NCBI RefSeq assembly: GCF_005222485.1
Contig: NZ_CP029078.1
Span: 7,193,501 to 7,257,500, forward strand
Length of the DNA: 64,000 nucleotides
From: Streptomyces griseoviridis
GTDB taxonomy: Bacteria; Actinomycetota; Actinomycetes; Streptomycetales; Streptomycetaceae
Direction of reading: 5' to 3'
The notes below the pieces were generated by a model. The model was not told the origin of the DNA. It saw nothing but the letters and a program-made list of their open reading frames with translations, and searched no databases. Position numbers and translations under genes: made by a program. Positions 1 to 8,350 of this stretch are shown in pieces (within the stretch, counting starts at the first letter, position 1; each line of letters starts with the position of its first letter).

Positions 1-435
1 GAGAGTTACCTCAGCTATGTGCGCCAACGCCGCCCGGAGCTGCTGGGGCGGCCGAGGCGCGGGCGATCGCCGTCGGAGGTCGGCGACGAGGCGATACGGG
101 CGGCGAAGGCTCGGGCGGTCGACGTCGACGACGCTCGGCGCTGGATCGCGGAAGGAGAACCCCGCCCGCTGGTGGTGGACCTGCGCGGCCCGCATGCCTA
201 TGCCGCCCTGCACATCGAGGGCTCGATCAACATCGTCGACGAGCTCTTCGCCGAACTGGTCCGCGACGGACTGCCGTTCAGCAAGCGCACCCCGGTTCTG
301 CTCGCCTGCCCGGTGGGGGAGAAGTCGCTGCGCTACGCCGCGTCGCTCGCCCGCTCGGGACATCCGGACGTCAGGAGTCTGGCGGGCGGGATCGTGGCGT
401 GGCGGGACGCCGGCGCACCGTTGGTGAGGGAGTGA
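1..435 (+). CDS. Rhodanese-domain protein, 5' end outside window
   Basis: The reading frame is open from base 1, so the true start lies upstream; a GTG at 19 is the first possible start inside the window but has no clear ribosome site. The visible part is a rhodanese domain: VDLRGPHAY near the front, the loop ACPVGEKS with the presumed catalytic cysteine, and the closing GGIVAW. Rhodaneses carry sulfur as a persulfide on that cysteine. The stop is 2 bases before the next gene, a cysteine-desulfurase-like enzyme, so the pair probably works in sulfur transfer. Whether the missing N-terminus carries another domain cannot be seen. Confidence 0.75.
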   Translation, partial: ESYLSYVRQRRPELLGRPRRGRSPSEVGDEAIRAAKARAVDVDDARRWIAEGEPRPLVVDLRGPHAYAALHIEGSINIVDELFAELVRDGLPFSKRTPVLLACPVGEKSLRYAASLARSGHPDVRSLAGGIVAWRDAGAPLVRE

Positions 436-437
436 CC

Positions 438-1646
438 ATGCCGGAACGGAATCCCGGTGAAGACGCGTCCTGGGAGCAGAAGCTGAGGAGCCAGTTCCCG
501 ATCGTCACGGCCCATCCGGAGCTGACGTATCTGGACAGTGCGGCGACCTCGCAGAAACCGCGAGCCGTCCTGGACGCCGTGGCGACCTACCTCACCACGT
601 CCAACGCCAACGCGGGCCGCGGTACCTACCCCTGGGCCAACCGCACCACCGAGCTGGTGGAGCGTACCCGCGAACGGGTCAAGGAATTCCTCGGCGACCG
701 GCAGCCGGAGCGCTCCACCGTCCATTTCACCAGCGGCGCGACCGAGGGGCTGCGTTCCGTCGCCCGTGACTGGCTCGTGCCCTACCTCACCGACGGCGAC
801 GAGATCCTCGTCCCGTTCGGCGACCACCAGGCCAACTTGGAGCCCTGGCTCGAAGCCGCGCGGTCGCTACGACAGCGAGGTGTCGACGTGACGGTGCGCG
901 CCCTTCCCGTCCAGGCGTCTTCGGGCGACTACGACCACCGCGCTCTCGCGCGGATGGTCGGCCCCCGCACCCGCTTCGTCGCGGCGACCCACGTCCACCA
1001 CGTCTACGGCGGCGACATGAACGTGCACCGCCTGCGCGCCGCCGTCGGCCCTGACGTGCCGATCTGCCTGGACGCCGCCCAGAGTGTCGGCCACCTTCCC
1101 GTCCGGGTCGGCGGCCCGGACCTCGATGTCGACTTCGTCGTCTTCTCCGGACACAAGGTGATGGCCCTGCCCGGCACGGGAGCCGTGTGGGCGCGCAACA
1201 CGCGAGGGCCGGCGCTGCGGCCCACCGGCTGGCAGGGCACCCCCAACACCACGGGCATCGTGTCGCTCCTGGCGGCGATCGACTGGCTGGACGAGGCCGG
1301 CCCCGAGCGCATCGCCCGTCATGTCACCCGGCTGGCGACCCGCCTGACCGACCGGCTGCACCGCCTGGACTCCTACGAGATCCTCGGCTGCCCCGCCAGC
1401 CTCGCCGTGGACAGCGCGCTGCCCACGGCCCAGCGCCGGCACGGCATCGTCACCTTCCGGCACCGCGACATCCCCTCCGACGACCTCGGCTTCATCCTCT
1501 ACAGCCACGGCTTCATGGTCCGGGCCGACAATCTCTGCCAGGCCGGTGCCGACGAGATGGGCGGAGCCGTCCGGGTCAGCGTGCACGTCTACAACACGGA
1601 GGAGGAAATCGATCGCCTGCGGGCTGTTCTCGACTCCCTGGCGTGA
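438..1646 (+). CDS. Class V aminotransferase / SufS-like cysteine desulfurase
   Basis: This is a 402-residue PLP enzyme of fold type I. LDSAATSQKP opens the domain, FTSGATEGL is the cofactor phosphate loop, DAAQSVGH holds the PLP-pairing aspartate, and FSGHKVMALPGTG holds the Schiff-base lysine. A cysteine in DNLCQAG sits where SufS-type desulfurases keep the catalytic cysteine, so persulfide formation from cysteine is plausible. The start chosen is ATG 438, just after the rhodanese stop; an upstream GTG at 399 would overlap that gene. The exact substrate is not proven; relatives include selenocysteine lyases and other class V aminotransferases. Confidence 0.8.
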   Translation: MPERNPGEDASWEQKLRSQFPIVTAHPELTYLDSAATSQKPRAVLDAVATYLTTSNANAGRGTYPWANRTTELVERTRERVKEFLGDRQPERSTVHFTSGATEGLRSVARDWLVPYLTDGDEILVPFGDHQANLEPWLEAARSLRQRGVDVTVRALPVQASSGDYDHRALARMVGPRTRFVAATHVHHVYGGDMNVHRLRAAVGPDVPICLDAAQSVGHLPVRVGGPDLDVDFVVFSGHKVMALPGTGAVWARNTRGPALRPTGWQGTPNTTGIVSLLAAIDWLDEAGPERIARHVTRLATRLTDRLHRLDSYEILGCPASLAVDSALPTAQRRHGIVTFRHRDIPSDDLGFILYSHGFMVRADNLCQAGADEMGGAVRVSVHVYNTEEEIDRLRAVLDSLA

Positions 1647-1726
1647 ACGTCTATTGATAACCGTTTCCACCTGTAGATTGCGCGGTAGTCGCGACTGGTG
1701 AGAGACGGGCGAGGTGACACGGTCAC

Positions 1727-2494
1727 ATGGGCTTGAGCATGGCAACAGCCGGTATGTGGGTGGAGCGCTGGGAACGGCAGCAGCAGCTCTACGCGCTGGA
1801 CCGGGAGGAGCGGTTCGCGGTGATCGCCGATGCCACGGAACACCTCTGCGTCGACCGGGACCGGCCGCTCCTGCTCGACCTCGGCTGCGGCCCCGGTTCC
1901 CTGTCGGCCCGACTCGCCCGCCGTCTTCCGGACGCGGAGATCGTCGCCGTCGACATGGACCCTGTACTCCTTGAACTGGGACGTACCCAGCACGCTGACG
2001 CCGCTCGGTACGTGGACGCGGTGATCGGCGAGGAGGGCTGGACGGATGCTCTCCAACTGGACCGGAACGTGGACGTCGCGGTCACGACGACAGCTCTGCA
2101 CTATCTCCCCGCGAACGTTCTGATCCGTACCTACCGGGCCCTCGCCGCCCTGCTGCGCCCTGGCGGTGCCCTGGTCAACGGCGACCACTTCCCCCCGGAC
2201 GGGTCGCCCTGTTCCGAACTGACCGCTCACGTGGGGCTCCGCCGGGCCGAGCGTACGGGGGCGCACGGGCCCGTGGACGAGGACTGGGGAGCGTGGTGGC
2301 AGGCCGCTGCCGGCGATCCGGAGCTGGCCGATCTGTTCCGGGAGCGTGCGAAGCGGTACTCGTCCTCCGTCGACGGAAATCAGCACCTCTCGGTGGGGCG
2401 TCACACCCAGCTGCTCCGTGATGCAGGGTTCGCCCATGTCACGACGGTGTGGCAGGTCGGGGACAGCTGCGTACTGGTGGCGCAGAAGGACTGA
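1727..2494 (+). CDS. SAM-dependent class I methyltransferase
   Basis: A protein of about 255 residues with a typical Rossmann methyltransferase core. LLDLGCGPGSLSARLA is motif I, binding S-adenosylmethionine, and VAVDMDP is the acidic motif II loop. VTTTALHYLP is the later strand normally lining the SAM pocket. The start at ATG 1727 has a GAGGTG-like site upstream; ATG 1742 is an alternative. It stands alone, 80 bases after the desulfurase-like gene, and nothing in the sequence names its substrate. It resembles the many stand-alone small-molecule methyltransferases of Streptomyces. Confidence 0.8.
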   Translation: MGLSMATAGMWVERWERQQQLYALDREERFAVIADATEHLCVDRDRPLLLDLGCGPGSLSARLARRLPDAEIVAVDMDPVLLELGRTQHADAARYVDAVIGEEGWTDALQLDRNVDVAVTTTALHYLPANVLIRTYRALAALLRPGGALVNGDHFPPDGSPCSELTAHVGLRRAERTGAHGPVDEDWGAWWQAAAGDPELADLFRERAKRYSSSVDGNQHLSVGRHTQLLRDAGFAHVTTVWQVGDSCVLVAQKD

Positions 2495-2526
2495 CGCACC
2501 CCTGGCGCCGGGCTGGTGGACGGCGG

Positions 2527-3084
2527 TCACAGCGCGATGCTCATGAGGATCTCGTCACGGTCGTCGCCGGGTGCCAGGCGCAGCACTCCCGGCCACCGGC
2601 CGACCTCCGCCCAGCCGGCCTTCCGGTAGAAGTGTTCAAGCCCCAGCCCGGCTCTGGCCGTCAGTTTGAGGCGGTCGAGGCCCATCTCCTCCCGTGCGAC
2701 GTGGCGGACGCGGTGCATCAGCGCGGCACCGATACCGAGACCTCTGAGGTGGACCTGTGTCTGCACATGGTTGACCACGCCGCAGTGTGCCTCCAGCGGA
2801 TGCGCCTCACGGCGGAGGACCAGCCAGCCCGCGAGCGCGCCGTCGAGAGTGGCCGAGAGCAGCATGCTGTGATCGGGCGTCAGGTTCTCCGCGATCCGGT
2901 CGACGGCGGTCGCGACATCGGCAGGCGTCACGGGCGGCAGCGGACAGTCGGGCGGGATGACTGCCCCACCGGTGTTGACGACCGCCGCCCAGCAGGCCGC
3001 CAGTTCCCGCCGTAGCGGTCCGGTCAGCTCGGACGGGCGGGTGAACTGGGTGAACGTGGGCACAGGGACTTCGAATGGCGTCAC
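2527..3084 (-). CDS. GNAT-family N-acetyltransferase
   Basis: A 185-residue protein with a C-terminal GNAT domain. LRGLGIGAALMHRV is motif A, whose R/Q-x-x-G-x-G/A loop binds acetyl-CoA pyrophosphate, and LEHFYRKAGWAEVGR is motif B. The N-terminal 60 residues look like an extra helical cap. The gene is convergent with the methyltransferase, whose stop is 32 bases away. The substrate, small molecule or protein N-terminus, cannot be read from the sequence. Confidence 0.8.
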   Translation of the reverse strand: MTPFEVPVPTFTQFTRPSELTGPLRRELAACWAAVVNTGGAVIPPDCPLPPVTPADVATAVDRIAENLTPDHSMLLSATLDGALAGWLVLRREAHPLEAHCGVVNHVQTQVHLRGLGIGAALMHRVRHVAREEMGLDRLKLTARAGLGLEHFYRKAGWAEVGRWPGVLRLAPGDDRDEILMSIAL

Positions 3085-3233
3085 ACCTATGAGGCTGGCA
3101 CGGCGCCCGACCCCCGCACCGCGGTGTGGGCAGATCCGGGAGAGCGAGCAGCGGGGTGGCTCCCGACTGCGGACATCTTCGACGCGCGCGGGGCGGGCGG
3201 GTCGCGCGAGGAGATGGTAGACGCGGGTCTGAT

Positions 3234-3277
3234 GCTCACTGGTGAGCTGTGGTGAGCTGTGGTGAGCTGTGATGAGT
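3234..3277. repeat. 10-bp tandem repeat with a 6-bp palindrome
   Basis: Bases 3241-3270 are three perfect copies of GGTGAGCTGT, followed by a partial degenerate fourth copy. The first copy overlaps a palindrome, GCTCAC-TG-GTGAGC, at 3234-3247. The block lies between the GNAT gene, which reads away from it, and a doubtful short reading frame on the plus strand. It could be a slippage tract or a cluster of regulator half-sites. Confidence 0.8.
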
Positions 3278-3293
3278 CACTGGGCGGACGGGA

Positions 3294-3536
3294 ATGCTCA
3301 ACGACGGTTCCCGCTGGTACAGCGCCCTGCGAGAAGCGCTGAACCTCGCGGTCGAGACGATGGACATCGTGCCGGACAACCCGGTCGCCATCGTCCTGGA
3401 CGACACCCCGCGCGACGAGGACGACCTCTCCCGCAGCCGCGCCTCCGTCCTGACCCGCGACGACATGGAACGGGGCTTCGCCTGCGACGCCCACCACGAA
3501 CTCCGCCCGCGCGGCGTCACCTCGACTGCTGGTCGG
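3294..3536 (+). pseudogene. Short unrecognised coding-like remnant
   Basis: A reading frame starting at ATG 3294 has actinomycete-like codon use for about 78 codons, with acidic stretches such as VLDDTPRDEDDLSR. It then runs without a stop into the antisense of the neighbouring SDR gene and ends at 3728. I recognise no family. The lack of a stop before the SDR and the abrupt loss of coding character near 3535 suggest a truncated relic whose 3' end was lost. It could also be spurious. Confidence 0.25.
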
Positions 3537-4286
3537 TCACTTCGCCTGGGCGAGCCGGACCGCGTCGGGACCGGCCGGGAATCGCAGCTGGCCGGTCGTG
3601 TCGTGCACGGCTCGCCACACCGCCTCGGCGACGTCGGTCTCCTTGGTGAACAGGTCCTGGCCTGTGAAGGAGTCCATGGCCTTTTTCGCCCACGGTGCGT
3701 AGGGCGCCGGGACCAGCTCGTCCAGTGAGGCGCCGTCCGTCGCCCTGGTGGCGAAGTTCGTCGTCAGGCAGGCGCCCGGCTGCACCGTCTTCGCCCGCAC
3801 ACCGAACGGCGCGAGTTCGAGCGCGAGGGACGAGGTGAACCCCTCGATGGCCATCTTGCTCGCCTTGTAGACGGCGGAGAGCGGCATGTGGCCCAGCACC
3901 ACGCTGGAGGTCACGTTGACCACCGTGCCGGAGCCGCGCTCGCGGAACTGGGGCAGCACCGCCTGCGTGGTGGCCATCACACCGAAGGTGTTGGTCTCGA
4001 ACACCTCCCGTACCTGGGCCATGGGGGTGCCCTCGAACACGCTGATCGAGGGGACGCCGGCATTGTTGACCAGAACGTCGACGGGTCCCGCCGCCTCGAT
4101 CGCGGCGGTGATGCTCGCGGGCTCGGTCACGTCGAGTCCGACGACGCGGAGCCGGTCCGACTCGGGCAGGACGCCCGCTCGGGGGGTGCGCATCGTGGCG
4201 ATGACGTTCCACCCCTGCGCGGCGAAGTGGAGGGCGGTCTCCCGGCCGTATCCGGACGACGTACCCGTGATCAGAACGGTCTTCAT
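3537..4286 (-). CDS. Short-chain dehydrogenase/reductase
   Basis: A classical SDR of 249 residues. TGTSSGYGRET is the cofactor-binding glycine motif at the N-terminus, NNAG follows strand 4, the catalytic serine is in NVTSSVV, and the pair Y-x-x-x-K is in AVYKASKMAIEG. The start is ATG 4286, because MKTVLITG is the usual SDR opening and GAAGGG lies about 8 bases upstream; a longer in-frame extension to 4364 has no domain match. The substrate is unknown. It sits tail-to-tail with nothing and head-on to the AraC gene region. Confidence 0.88.
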   Translation of the reverse strand: MKTVLITGTSSGYGRETALHFAAQGWNVIATMRTPRAGVLPESDRLRVVGLDVTEPASITAAIEAAGPVDVLVNNAGVPSISVFEGTPMAQVREVFETNTFGVMATTQAVLPQFRERGSGTVVNVTSSVVLGHMPLSAVYKASKMAIEGFTSSLALELAPFGVRAKTVQPGACLTTNFATRATDGASLDELVPAPYAPWAKKAMDSFTGQDLFTKETDVAEAVWRAVHDTTGQLRFPAGPDAVRLAQAK

Positions 4287-4444
4287 GCTGTGCCCTTCGG
4301 CGATGGGACGGGATCTGCGGAGAACAGGCACTTTCCAGCCCCGCAGAAGAACTGACAATCCCATTGAATCGCTCTGACCTGCGAAAATAGCAGAACTATC
4401 CTCGCACGCCCTTGCATAATCCTCCTCCGTGGTCGCATCGCCGC

Positions 4445-5350
4445 TCAGGGCAGGACACCGGCGGGGGCGCGCACGGCATCGCGCAGGCGGGCGGCGTCCC
4501 GGCTGGGCGGCGCACCGAACTGGCGGCGGTACTCCCGGCTGAACTGGGAGGGATTGTCGTAGCCGACGCGAAGGCCGACTCCCGTGACATCGCCCGGGTG
4601 GGTGGCGAGCAGCAGCCGGGCTTCCTGGAGCCGGATCTGCTTCTGGAACTGGATGGGGCTCATCGCGGTCACGGCCTGGAAGTTGCGGTAGAAGGCGGAG
4701 GCGCTCATGCCGGACATCCGGGCGACGTCCTCGACGCGGAAGGGCTGCGCGTAGTTCTCGCGGATCCAGCGCACGGCCCGGGAGACATGGCTGAGGCTGC
4801 TGTCGGCGAGGCCGAGCTGGCGGACCGTCGCCCCCTGCTCACTGGTGATCAGGCGCCACAGGATCTCACGTTTGACCAGAGGCGCCAGTACGGCCCGGTC
4901 GCGGGGCTCGTCGAGCAGTCGCAGCAGCCGGACCACCGCGTCGAGCAGCGCGGGCGGGGCATCGCTGACGGCGATTCCCGAGGGCGTGCCTCCGCCGGCG
5001 CGCGGGGCGTCACCTGGGCCGGCCTGGAGGAGCAACTCGGCGACGGCGGACGGGTCCAGCGTGAGTCCGAAGCCGAGCGCCGGCTGCTCGGGGGCGGCCT
5101 GGGTGAACTGTCCGGTGACGGGCAGGTCCACGGACGCGACCAGGTACTGCCCGGGACCGTACGCGTAGATCCGGTCGCCGAGGGCGAGTCGTTTGGCGCC
5201 CTGGGCGATGACCGCCAGCACCATGCCGGACATGGACGGGGCCGGCGGGTCCGGGCGGTCGACCTTCGAGACGAGGACGCCGTCGATGGCAGTGGTCCAG
5301 TCGGTGCGCGCGTGCCGGGCCAGGAGAGTGCGGAGCTCCTCGAGATGCAT
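4445..5350 (-). CDS. AraC-family transcriptional regulator with AraC-N domain
   Basis: About 301 residues. The first 170 match the AraC-type N-terminal ligand domain (SMSGMVLAVIAQGAKRLALG), and the last 100 form the double helix-turn-helix: PFRVEDVARMSGMSASAFYR, then VGYDNPSQFSREYRRQFG. ATG 5350 is preferred over an upstream extension because the domain begins there. The gene is divergent from the small monooxygenase and esterase genes across a 144-base gap, so it most likely controls them and perhaps itself. Confidence 0.85.
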   Translation of the reverse strand: MHLEELRTLLARHARTDWTTAIDGVLVSKVDRPDPPAPSMSGMVLAVIAQGAKRLALGDRIYAYGPGQYLVASVDLPVTGQFTQAAPEQPALGFGLTLDPSAVAELLLQAGPGDAPRAGGGTPSGIAVSDAPPALLDAVVRLLRLLDEPRDRAVLAPLVKREILWRLITSEQGATVRQLGLADSSLSHVSRAVRWIRENYAQPFRVEDVARMSGMSASAFYRNFQAVTAMSPIQFQKQIRLQEARLLLATHPGDVTGVGLRVGYDNPSQFSREYRRQFGAPPSRDAARLRDAVRAPAGVLP

Positions 5351-5494
5351 GCGTCCATTGCAGCACCATCTCGGGCCATGGCTCCCGTGCTCAGGAGGAT
5401 CGTGCAAGTGCGGGCGAGCATCGTTCTAACGTTTCCGCAGGTCACCTCGCTTGAATGGAATCACCGCACTCCACCACTGCCCGAGAGGCTGACC
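5351..5494. promoter_or_regulatory. Divergent intergenic region, AraC gene / monooxygenase-esterase
   Basis: This 144-base gap lies between the starts of the AraC gene on the minus strand and the monooxygenase gene on the plus strand, and must hold both promoters. I see no perfect palindrome. AraC sites are usually direct repeats, which I could not assign with certainty by eye. Confidence 0.45.
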
Positions 5495-5812
5495 ATGATC
5501 GCCACCTACGGCTTCAGCGCCACCCTGACCGCCAGGCCCGGCCTGGGCGACCGACTCGTCGACCTGCTGCTGACCGGCCTGAACCCGGGGAGCCCCGGCG
5601 CGAGCGGACACTGCGTCGTCTATCTGGTCTCGCGCTCCGCGTCCGATCCCGACATCGTCCACGTCACCGAGGGCTGGACCAGCGAGGACGACCATCACCG
5701 GATCTTCGCCGGTGAGGCCGCCCGGTCCATCGTGGCGCAGATCGACCCGCTGCTTGACAAGGAACCCGAGTACACCGACCACGTCCCGGTCCGCGGCAAG
5801 GCCGCCTTCTGA
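5495..5812 (+). CDS. Antibiotic-biosynthesis-monooxygenase-like (ABM) small protein
   Basis: A 105-residue protein with the size and pattern of the dimeric alpha-beta barrel (ABM) fold. It opens with a strand, IATYGFSATLTARPG, then a helix ending in DLLLTGL, then strands HCVVYLVSRSASDPDIVHVTEGW and a closing helix. The phrase VTEGW followed by acidic residues is typical of ABM proteins. The start is ATG 5495, where the fold begins. Such proteins are cofactor-free oxygenases or simply binding proteins; this one lies 94 bases upstream of an esterase and probably shares its transcript. Confidence 0.75.
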   Translation: MIATYGFSATLTARPGLGDRLVDLLLTGLNPGSPGASGHCVVYLVSRSASDPDIVHVTEGWTSEDDHHRIFAGEAARSIVAQIDPLLDKEPEYTDHVPVRGKAAF

Positions 5813-5906
5813 GCCCGATCGATCCCCCGGTCCGCCGCCCCGGCGCCCGCCGAGGCGGAAACCTTGGCGCCCGACCGTCCGGCACCACCCACGAAAGGCA
5901 ACGACG

Positions 5907-6896
5907 ATGACCATGGCACGACCTGCCCTGGACCCCGAACTGCGGGAACTCCTGGCCGACATGCCCCTCATGTCCCGGCTCAACCCGGAAGTCCTCGCGC
6001 GACTGCGCCCACTCTCCTCGACACCTGTCGAGCCCCTCCTCGAGCACCGGCGGGTCGACCGGCGCGAGATCACCGTGCCCGCCAAGGACGGCGCCCCGAT
6101 CCCTCTGTCGGTCCTCAGTCCCGCGAGTCCTGCGAGTCCTGCGAGCCCCGCGCACTCCGATCGCACCGCCGCCGCGCCCTGCGTCTACTGGATCCACGGC
6201 GGCGGGATGGTCATGGGCGACCGCTTCTCCCAGATCGACATCCCACTGGAGTGGCTCGACCGGTTCGGCGCGGTCGTGGTCTCCGTGGACTACCGGCTCG
6301 CGCCGGAGGCCACCGGCACCGTCCTGGTCGACGACTGCTACCGGGGGCTGCTCTGGGTCGCTGACCACGCCGGCGAACTGGGCATCGACCCTGCCCGGAT
6401 CATCGTCGCCGGCGCCAGCGCGGGAGGCGGTCTCGCCGCCGGCGTCACCCTGCTGGCCCGCGACCTCGGCAGCCCGGCGATCGCCGCGCAGATGCTGATC
6501 TGCCCCATGCTCGACCACCGCGACACCACCACCTCCAGCCGCCAGTACTCCGGCGTGCCCGGCGTCTGGACCGGTGAGATGAACGCGTTCGGCTGGGCCT
6601 CGGTCCTCGGCGACCTCACCGACGCCGAGGTGCCCGAGTACGTCTCGCCCGCGCTGGCCGAGGATCTCTCCGGCCTGCCGACCGCCTACATCGACACGGG
6701 CTCCGCGGAGGTCTTCCGTGACGAGGACACCGACTACGCCACCCGCATCTGGGCGGCGGGAGGCCAGGCCGAACTCCACGTGTGGGCGGGCGGCTTCCAC
6801 GGCTTCGACGCCCTGTACCCGCAGGCACACCTCTCGACCACAGCCCGCCGAACCCGCACGGACTGGCTGGCCCGGCTGCTCGAACCGCGCCGCTGA
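5907..6896 (+). CDS. HSL-family alpha/beta hydrolase (esterase)
   Basis: A 329-residue esterase of the hormone-sensitive-lipase group. HGGGMVMGD forms the oxyanion hole, GASAGGG holds the nucleophilic serine, the acid lies in the segment around DTGSAEVFRDED, and the histidine is in GGFHGFD. GAAAGG stands about 7 bases before ATG 5907. A proline-serine-alanine repeat (SPA four times) lies at residues 71-82, encoded by a nearly perfect 9-base repeat, and looks like replication slippage in a loop. Substrates of the family are short-chain esters. Confidence 0.88.
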   Translation: MTMARPALDPELRELLADMPLMSRLNPEVLARLRPLSSTPVEPLLEHRRVDRREITVPAKDGAPIPLSVLSPASPASPASPAHSDRTAAAPCVYWIHGGGMVMGDRFSQIDIPLEWLDRFGAVVVSVDYRLAPEATGTVLVDDCYRGLLWVADHAGELGIDPARIIVAGASAGGGLAAGVTLLARDLGSPAIAAQMLICPMLDHRDTTTSSRQYSGVPGVWTGEMNAFGWASVLGDLTDAEVPEYVSPALAEDLSGLPTAYIDTGSAEVFRDEDTDYATRIWAAGGQAELHVWAGGFHGFDALYPQAHLSTTARRTRTDWLARLLEPRR

Positions 6897-7110
6897 CTCC
6901 ATCCGACGGTGATCGACCGCGGCTTTCACGGATACGCGGGCAGACCCATCGCGAGGGTCGCCATCACCATCCTTTCCGCCGCTTACCGGCTGGCTCCCCT
7001 GACGTCGCGGACACGACCCAGCGGGATGGAACACCGGACCGCCATGGACGTCCGTGACGGCTTTCGGTGTCGTCGCCGCGACGAGTTCTGTGAGGTGACG
7101 TGAAGTGGCT

Positions 7111-7133
7111 CTTTGGAGTGACGAACGCCGGTG
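7111..7133. promoter_or_regulatory. Element upstream of the two-component operon, repeated downstream
   Basis: CTTTGGAGTGAC (7111-7122) followed by ACGCCGGTG (7125-7133) lies about 25 bases before the kinase start. Nearly the same arrangement, CCTTGGAGTGAC then ACGCCGGTG, recurs at 9061-9084 after the response-regulator gene, with one base of spacing difference. It may be the regulator's own binding site. Confidence 0.4.
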
Positions 7134-7156
7134 CGCAAGGTCGTATTGTCGGACGG

Positions 7157-8350
7157 ATGAGAGTGAGGGACGGCAGGTGGCCCGGGTGGGGTGCCGATGC
7201 CGGGCTGGTCGTACTGACGTTTGTGCCGGCGCTGCTGTCGCAGCCGTACGTGGACACTTCCGGGCCGGCGTGGGTATCGCTCATGGCGTACGAGGCGGTG
7301 GGCGTGGTGGTCCTGCTGCTACGGCGCCGTCTGCCGGCCACCGCCTTCGTCGTGGGCTTCGGGGCTCTTCTGGCGGCGCTGGTGGGGAGCGCGGGCCAGG
7401 GGGCCAAGCTGTCACCTCTGGTCTTTCTGCCGCCGGCGGTGCTGCTCTACAACCTTGGCCACCACGGCGCGAGCCGGCGGCGGACCGTGCCGGCGGTCTT
7501 CTGCGCCGGCGTGCTCAGCGTGGCCGGTCTGTGGCTGAACCGGATGACGACCGACTCCGGCGACTTCCGGGGCGGCCTTGACGTGCTCGCCGCGCTGGCC
7601 CCGATGCCGCTGGCCTGGGCGATGGGCTTCGCCGCGCGCACCCGGCAGGAGCTGCTGGCCGCGGCCGAGCGGCGGGCGGCCGACGCGCGCCGGGCACAGG
7701 TCCTGGAGGCGGCACAGGCCACGCAACGCGAGCGGACAAGGATCGCCGGTGAGATGCACGACGTGGTCGCGCACTCGCTGACTCTGCTCGTCGTGCACGC
7801 GGAGACGCTGCGGGCCCGCGGCGGCGAACTGCCCGACTGGGCCCGTGCCCAGGTCGACGGACTGGCCGCGGCGGGCCGGCAGAGCAGCGGCGAGCTGCGT
7901 GACCTGCTGCGGATGCTGCGCGACCCCGTGGACGCCGTCCCGCTTCAGCCCGTGCCTGGCCTCGGTGAGCTGGACGCGTTGCTGGCCGGCCACCGGGCCG
8001 CGGACGGAACGGTCGAGCTGACGATGGACGTCGCGCCGCGGTCCGTGCCGGGGGCGATCCAGCTGGCGGTGTACCGCGTGGTGCAGGAGGCACTGGTCAA
8101 CGCCCGTCGGCACGCGCCCGGAGCGCCCGTCAGGGTGACCGTCCGCGACACAGACGACGGAGAGCTGCGGTGCGAGATCGTGAACGACCGGGGGATGCGG
8201 CGGGCCGCGGCCGGCGCCGGCGTCGGGCTCGGCCTGGTGCACATGGAGAAACGGATGAGCGCGCTGGGCGGCGAACTCACCGTGGGCCCCACGCGTGACG
8301 GCGGTTTCCGCGTCGCGGCGACGATGCCGTGGGAGCGTGCGGATGCCTGA
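7157..8350 (+). CDS. NarL-type sensor histidine kinase
   Basis: A 397-residue kinase. The N-terminal 160 residues hold about five hydrophobic membrane segments with little extracellular loop, suggesting an intramembrane sensor. The HisKA_3 dimerisation helix is RTRIAGEMHDVVAHSL with the phospho-accepting histidine in MHD. The ATPase domain has the N-box VVQEALVNARRHAPG and the G2 loop GVGLGLVHMEKRM; the G1 box is the reduced form VNDRGM. ATG 7157 is preferred, with an in-frame GTG further upstream. Its last bases overlap the response-regulator start, so the two are translationally coupled. Confidence 0.88.
   Translation: MRVRDGRWPGWGADAGLVVLTFVPALLSQPYVDTSGPAWVSLMAYEAVGVVVLLLRRRLPATAFVVGFGALLAALVGSAGQGAKLSPLVFLPPAVLLYNLGHHGASRRRTVPAVFCAGVLSVAGLWLNRMTTDSGDFRGGLDVLAALAPMPLAWAMGFAARTRQELLAAAERRAADARRAQVLEAAQATQRERTRIAGEMHDVVAHSLTLLVVHAETLRARGGELPDWARAQVDGLAAAGRQSSGELRDLLRMLRDPVDAVPLQPVPGLGELDALLAGHRAADGTVELTMDVAPRSVPGAIQLAVYRVVQEALVNARRHAPGAPVRVTVRDTDDGELRCEIVNDRGMRRAAAGAGVGLGLVHMEKRMSALGGELTVGPTRDGGFRVAATMPWERADA

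Noticed and set aside
3241..3270. Tandem repeats as a CRISPR array
   Set aside because: The units are 10 bases and directly adjacent with no spacers; no cas-like gene is nearby.
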